From positions 1 through 32,640 of the forward strand of contig CAYGZQ010000050.1 in the NCBI GenBank assembly GCA_964354375.1: a stretch of 32,640 nucleotides of DNA, in the 5' to 3' direction. Under the pieces are notes generated by a model, which was not told where the DNA came from, did not search any database, and saw only the letters and a program-made list of their open reading frames with translations. The stretch comes from CAYGZQ01 sp964354375 [NCBI: uncultured Planctomycetota bacterium] (GTDB lineage Bacteria > JAJVIF01 > JAPKYR01). Position 1 is the first letter of the stretch; each line of letters opens with the position of its first letter. Below are positions 29,983 through 32,640 of the stretch, one piece after another. A program made the position numbers and the translations under genes.

Positions 29983-31920
29983 ATGGACCTCGCCGAAATC
30001 GGGAGAAGGCTTCTATTGTGCTCTTTGTTGGCGCTGGTTTGCATGCCTCTGCTGGTCGGGTGCGCTTCGAGCCACGGGAGTCCGATCGCGGCAGGCATTC
30101 AGGAGAGTCAGGATAAACAGGCCCCTTCCGTAGAACCGGCTTCGTCAGTCGACCCGAGGCGGGTCACGTGGGGAATGTGGACCTTCGGGATTTCGGCCGA
30201 TCACTCCGCGATCGATGTCATCCCCGTTCGCACCGGCTCAGGCCACATGAATGTCCGCCACTGGCTTGAAGGGGGGCTGTGCAGCAATTGTTTATATATA
30301 GACAATATCCTTCCGCAGCCGGGCGGGCAGGTGTACTTCCAGCTCCACCTCGTCAATCCGTACGATAATCCGAAATTCACGGGGTTTGATGTCAGGGGGA
30401 TTCTCATCTCGAACGGCACGCAGTATTTCCCCGCCGCCGGGGTTATGGTGAATCTCGATAAGGACATCCCGCCGGCGTCGCCCAGGCTTCTTAATGCGAC
30501 CGGGTGGACTCGAATGTTCAACCCGACCGAATTCCCTGAGGATTCGGACAAACTCAAAGTGTTGAAATATACGCGAGGCAAGATGGCGGCGGACGAGCCG
30601 TTCACGAGCACGCTGAACCCGTACATCGCCTTCAATACCGATCAGCCGAGGCGGGTATTCCCGTCGTCGAGCGGGTCGTTTGTCGATGTAAGGCTGAGAG
30701 TGCCGGACGGACCGCTGGAGCTCGGCTATGTGGTCGACGCCTGCTGGATGCCGCCGTCGGTAACCCCGGTGACCGATCCGGTTGAGGACTTTCCTCCAAG
30801 CGCGAACTGTCCGGAGCCGTATCAGATTTTCACGACGCAGGGGTTCGGGTTGACGAAGATTGCCGGCAGCTCGTGCAAGATCACGATCCGAGTCTACGAC
30901 TGGCAGGACCCGGCGCAGGTCAGTCAGGTGACCCTCGAAGCGCCCGATCTCTTCTCCGGCACTGTCGAGGCCTCTTTCAGCACTGTCCAGGACGAGGCTG
31001 CGGTTTTCGAGGGGAAGATCAGCAATGAAAATGGAGTCGGCATCGGGCGATATCCGTGCCTGGTCACAGCATGGGACCAGGACCTGGATGCTCAGTTCGG
31101 TCCGGTGAAAGCCTATCAGGGGCTGTTACTCAATGTGACGGTGGTGGGCGCTCCGATTCAGGATGTTGTGTTCATCCCTGGGGGGGAGTTCCTGATGGGA
31201 TGCCACGAAAACGAGATGTGGTGTGATCCGTTCTTCATTCCGCAGCACATGCACCCGGTGAATGATTTCTACATGACGGTGTTCAAGATAACAAACATCG
31301 AGTTCGCGGCCTTCATGGCCGACGATGGCTACAACCGTCCGGAGCTTTGGAGCGCAGAAGGCTGGGAATGGAGAGTGGCGGGTTCACACGACGAGCCGCC
31401 GGCTTGGGGCACCAAACATAACGGCGAAGCCTACCCCGATGAGCCGGTTTTTGCAACCTACTACGAGGCTGAAGCTTATGCGAAATGGGCAGGGGGGAGA
31501 CTGCCGACAGAGGCGGAGTGGGAATATGCAGCGGGGGGGAGCAATAATTACCTCTGGCCGTGGGGAAACACGTGGGGACCCGCGTATGTGAACTGCTACG
31601 GACCCGAGTGTGCTGGCGGGTATTCGAAGGATATCCCTTACCCTGTGTATCGTTTCTACCCTGATGATCTGAGCCCTATGGGAGTTTCCACGATCGTGGC
31701 TGATGGAAAGGAATGGTGCACCGAATACTGGGATCCCGAAATCTACCATCAATACGCCACGGGTGATTTTACGCCACCGCCGCCTGGCGACTCTGGGCGC
31801 GTTCGCAGGGGTTTGCTGGAATGGAATAATATCGCCGATCCGACAGAGTTTTACGTTTTTCAACGCGGCAATTATGGCGCGTATAATAGTCAGTATTTCA
31901 GGATAGTCTTTGACCCGTAA
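29983..31920 (+). CDS. Lipoprotein with shared N-domain fused to SUMF1/FGE-like domain (copy 3)
   Basis: This is a 645-residue lipoprotein (signal ending PLLVGC, Cys27). Residues about 60-390 form the shared region: WGMW (63-66), VIPVRTGSGHMNVRHWLEGG, NPYDNP where the other two have HPFPG (125-130), GFDVRGI (134-140), 'TGWTRMFNPTEF', 'TSTLNPY' and 'FPPSANCPEPYQ'. From residue 395 a formylglycine-generating-enzyme-type domain begins VVFIPGGEFLMGCHENE, with GGRLPTEAEWEYAAGGSNNYLWPWGNTW. The usual GNVWEW becomes ADGKEWC, and the usual RGGSW near the end is RRGLLEW, so it is probably a binding fold rather than an active FGE. The ATG at 29983 follows GGAGGAG, whereas the upstream ATG at 29953 has no such site. 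A strong promoter lies at 29903. Confidence 0.85.
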   Translation: MDLAEIGRRLLLCSLLALVCMPLLVGCASSHGSPIAAGIQESQDKQAPSVEPASSVDPRRVTWGMWTFGISADHSAIDVIPVRTGSGHMNVRHWLEGGLCSNCLYIDNILPQPGGQVYFQLHLVNPYDNPKFTGFDVRGILISNGTQYFPAAGVMVNLDKDIPPASPRLLNATGWTRMFNPTEFPEDSDKLKVLKYTRGKMAADEPFTSTLNPYIAFNTDQPRRVFPSSSGSFVDVRLRVPDGPLELGYVVDACWMPPSVTPVTDPVEDFPPSANCPEPYQIFTTQGFGLTKIAGSSCKITIRVYDWQDPAQVSQVTLEAPDLFSGTVEASFSTVQDEAAVFEGKISNENGVGIGRYPCLVTAWDQDLDAQFGPVKAYQGLLLNVTVVGAPIQDVVFIPGGEFLMGCHENEMWCDPFFIPQHMHPVNDFYMTVFKITNIEFAAFMADDGYNRPELWSAEGWEWRVAGSHDEPPAWGTKHNGEAYPDEPVFATYYEAEAYAKWAGGRLPTEAEWEYAAGGSNNYLWPWGNTWGPAYVNCYGPECAGGYSKDIPYPVYRFYPDDLSPMGVSTIVADGKEWCTEYWDPEIYHQYATGDFTPPPPGDSGRVRRGLLEWNNIADPTEFYVFQRGNYGAYNSQYFRIVFDP

Positions 31921-31924
31921 TATC

Positions 31925-31940
31925 CCCTGAAAGGTCAGGG
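31925..31940 (+). terminator. Weak hairpin after lipoprotein copy 3
   Basis: CCCTGA (31925-31930) pairs with TCAGGG (31935-31940) around a 4-nt loop, 5 bases past the stop codon. There is no T tract after it, so termination is uncertain. Confidence 0.3.
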
Positions 31941-32011
31941 AGAAAATCGGAATCGGGGTGCGTGTCAACGGACCCTGCTTCCTGGCACATGCCAATCTCG
32001 CTTCAGTGGGG

Positions 32012-32017
32012 TATAAT
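32012..32017 (+). promoter_or_regulatory. -10 box of the MlaE-type permease gene
   Basis: A perfect TATAAT implies a start near 32024, about 23 nt before the GTG at 32047. No good -35 is visible; the palindrome TGGCACATGCCA (31983-31994) overlaps the -35 region and could be a regulator site. Confidence 0.5.
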
Positions 32018-32046
32018 CGCGACATCGGTGACGGGGGTTTCAACCG

Positions 32047-32640
32047 GTGTCATCGCAAGGAAACAGCACACCATCTTCACCGGGAATTCAGCGCCCGGGA
32101 GTTCTCCTCTGGCCCCTGGCCCTGGCGGGCTGGATCACGACGGCTATTCTGCAACCGATAATCAACCTCTTCGACTACATGGGCCGACTGCTCATGCTGG
32201 TCGCGCAATGCATCTGGTACATCGTCACGCTCCAGATACCCGTGGGACTGACGATCCAGCAGATGGCGCATCTCGGGACCGACAGTCTTTTCATTGTTAC
32301 GCTGTGCCTCGGGTTCACGGGGATGATCATCGCGACCATACTCACTCAGCAGGCTCTGGATCTCGGGTTTGGGTCGCAGTACATCGGCGGAGCGGTCGTC
32401 TACTCGATGGCGAAAGACCTCGGGCCCGTGCTGGGGAGCCTGGTGATGGCCGGACGGGTGGGAGCCGGGATCGCGAGCGAGATCGGAAGCATGAAGGTAA
32501 CCGAGCAGGTGGACGCGCTGAGGGCGCTGGCGGTCCCGCCGGTGAAACATCTTGTCGTGCCCAGGCTGATAGCGTGCGCGATCATGGTGCCGGTGGTGTG
32601 CTATGTGGGCGGGTTCGTGGGGGTATGGGCCGGATGGTTT
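32047..32640 (+). CDS. MlaE-family ABC transporter permease (3' end outside window)
   Basis: The 198 residues seen are the N-terminal part of an MlaE/YrbE-type permease, the inner-membrane subunit of lipid-transport (MCE) ABC systems. After a short polar start come hydrophobic segments with LFIVTLCLGFTGMIIATILTQQALDLGFGSQYIGGAVVYSMAKDLGPVLGSLVMAGRVGAGIASEIGSMKVTEQVDALRALAVPPVKHLVVPR. That is the family signature, including the R-V-G-[AS]-x-[IM]-[AT]-[AS]-E-[IL]-G-[ST]-M-x-V-x-E-Q-[IV]-D-A-L block. The start is GTG at 32047, because a stop codon at 32029 closes the frame upstream; ACGGGGG lies 10 nt before it. MlaF- and MlaD-type partner genes are expected downstream, outside the window. Confidence 0.93.
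   Translation, partial: MSSQGNSTPSSPGIQRPGVLLWPLALAGWITTAILQPIINLFDYMGRLLMLVAQCIWYIVTLQIPVGLTIQQMAHLGTDSLFIVTLCLGFTGMIIATILTQQALDLGFGSQYIGGAVVYSMAKDLGPVLGSLVMAGRVGAGIASEIGSMKVTEQVDALRALAVPPVKHLVVPRLIACAIMVPVVCYVGGFVGVWAGWF

Noticed and set aside
31983-31998. Sigma-54 promoter (TGGCAC start) before the permease gene
   Set aside because: The required GC element (TTGC at the right spacing) is missing, and a good TATAAT lies closer to the gene.

Overview
The window is high-GC bacterial chromosome from a diderm (Gram-negative-type) organism. The evidence is a TolC/adaptor/RND tripartite exporter, an MlaE-type permease, a CsgG-like protein and at least six lipoproteins with clear lipoboxes. No gene present fixes the phylum. 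The mix of unfamiliar lipoproteins, unusual intergenic repeats and few recognisable neighbours fits an uncultured or poorly sampled lineage, which is an inference. There is no phage, integrase, transposase, rRNA or CRISPR.

Layout. 1-2760: tRNA-Ala(CGC) with its own promoter and terminator, a GlcD-type FAD oxidase divergent from smpB, and a PEBP-family protein. 2790-5140: an intergenic palindromic element, a bidirectional terminator and the first of three related lipoproteins. 5138-8253 (minus strand): an M20-fold protein lacking most metal ligands, a small lipoprotein and a CsgG-like periplasmic protein. 8514-11193: a zinc-ribbon membrane protein, an orphan HicB-like protein, and a DUF433/DUF5615 toxin-antitoxin-like pair translationally coupled to a stand-alone RelA/SpoT synthetase-domain protein. 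11241-14447: a glycosyltransferase and a heparinase II/III-like protein, probably one exopolysaccharide-related operon. 14568-21188: a TetR-TolC-adaptor-RND operon, with every junction an ATGA overlap and an operator-like palindrome array at the promoter. 21213-28360: the second related lipoprotein, two membrane proteins of unknown role, a GT-C-like multi-pass protein, and a dense set of palindromic repeats. 28385-32640: a PQQ-like propeller lipoprotein, the third related lipoprotein (fused to a SUMF1-like domain) and the 5' part of an MlaE-type permease gene.

Two things stand out. First, lipoproteins at 3051, 21457 and 29983 share an N-terminal region of about 330-370 residues (WGxW, then HPFPG or equivalent, then GFDVxGI) that I do not recognise as a named family. 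Each copy carries a different C-terminal module, so it looks like a modular surface-protein scaffold. Second, several intergenic gaps hold elements with one polarised architecture (GGTGGC - stem-loop - GTCTC - spacer - stem-loop - GGCACC). The stem sequence differs between elements, and within an element the two stems usually share one 'word'. This looks like a palindromic repeat family under structural rather than sequence constraint.

Promoters have recognisable -10 boxes (TATAAT, TATACT, TATATT). At least two genes (smpB and the GT-C-like gene) appear to be transcribed without a leader.
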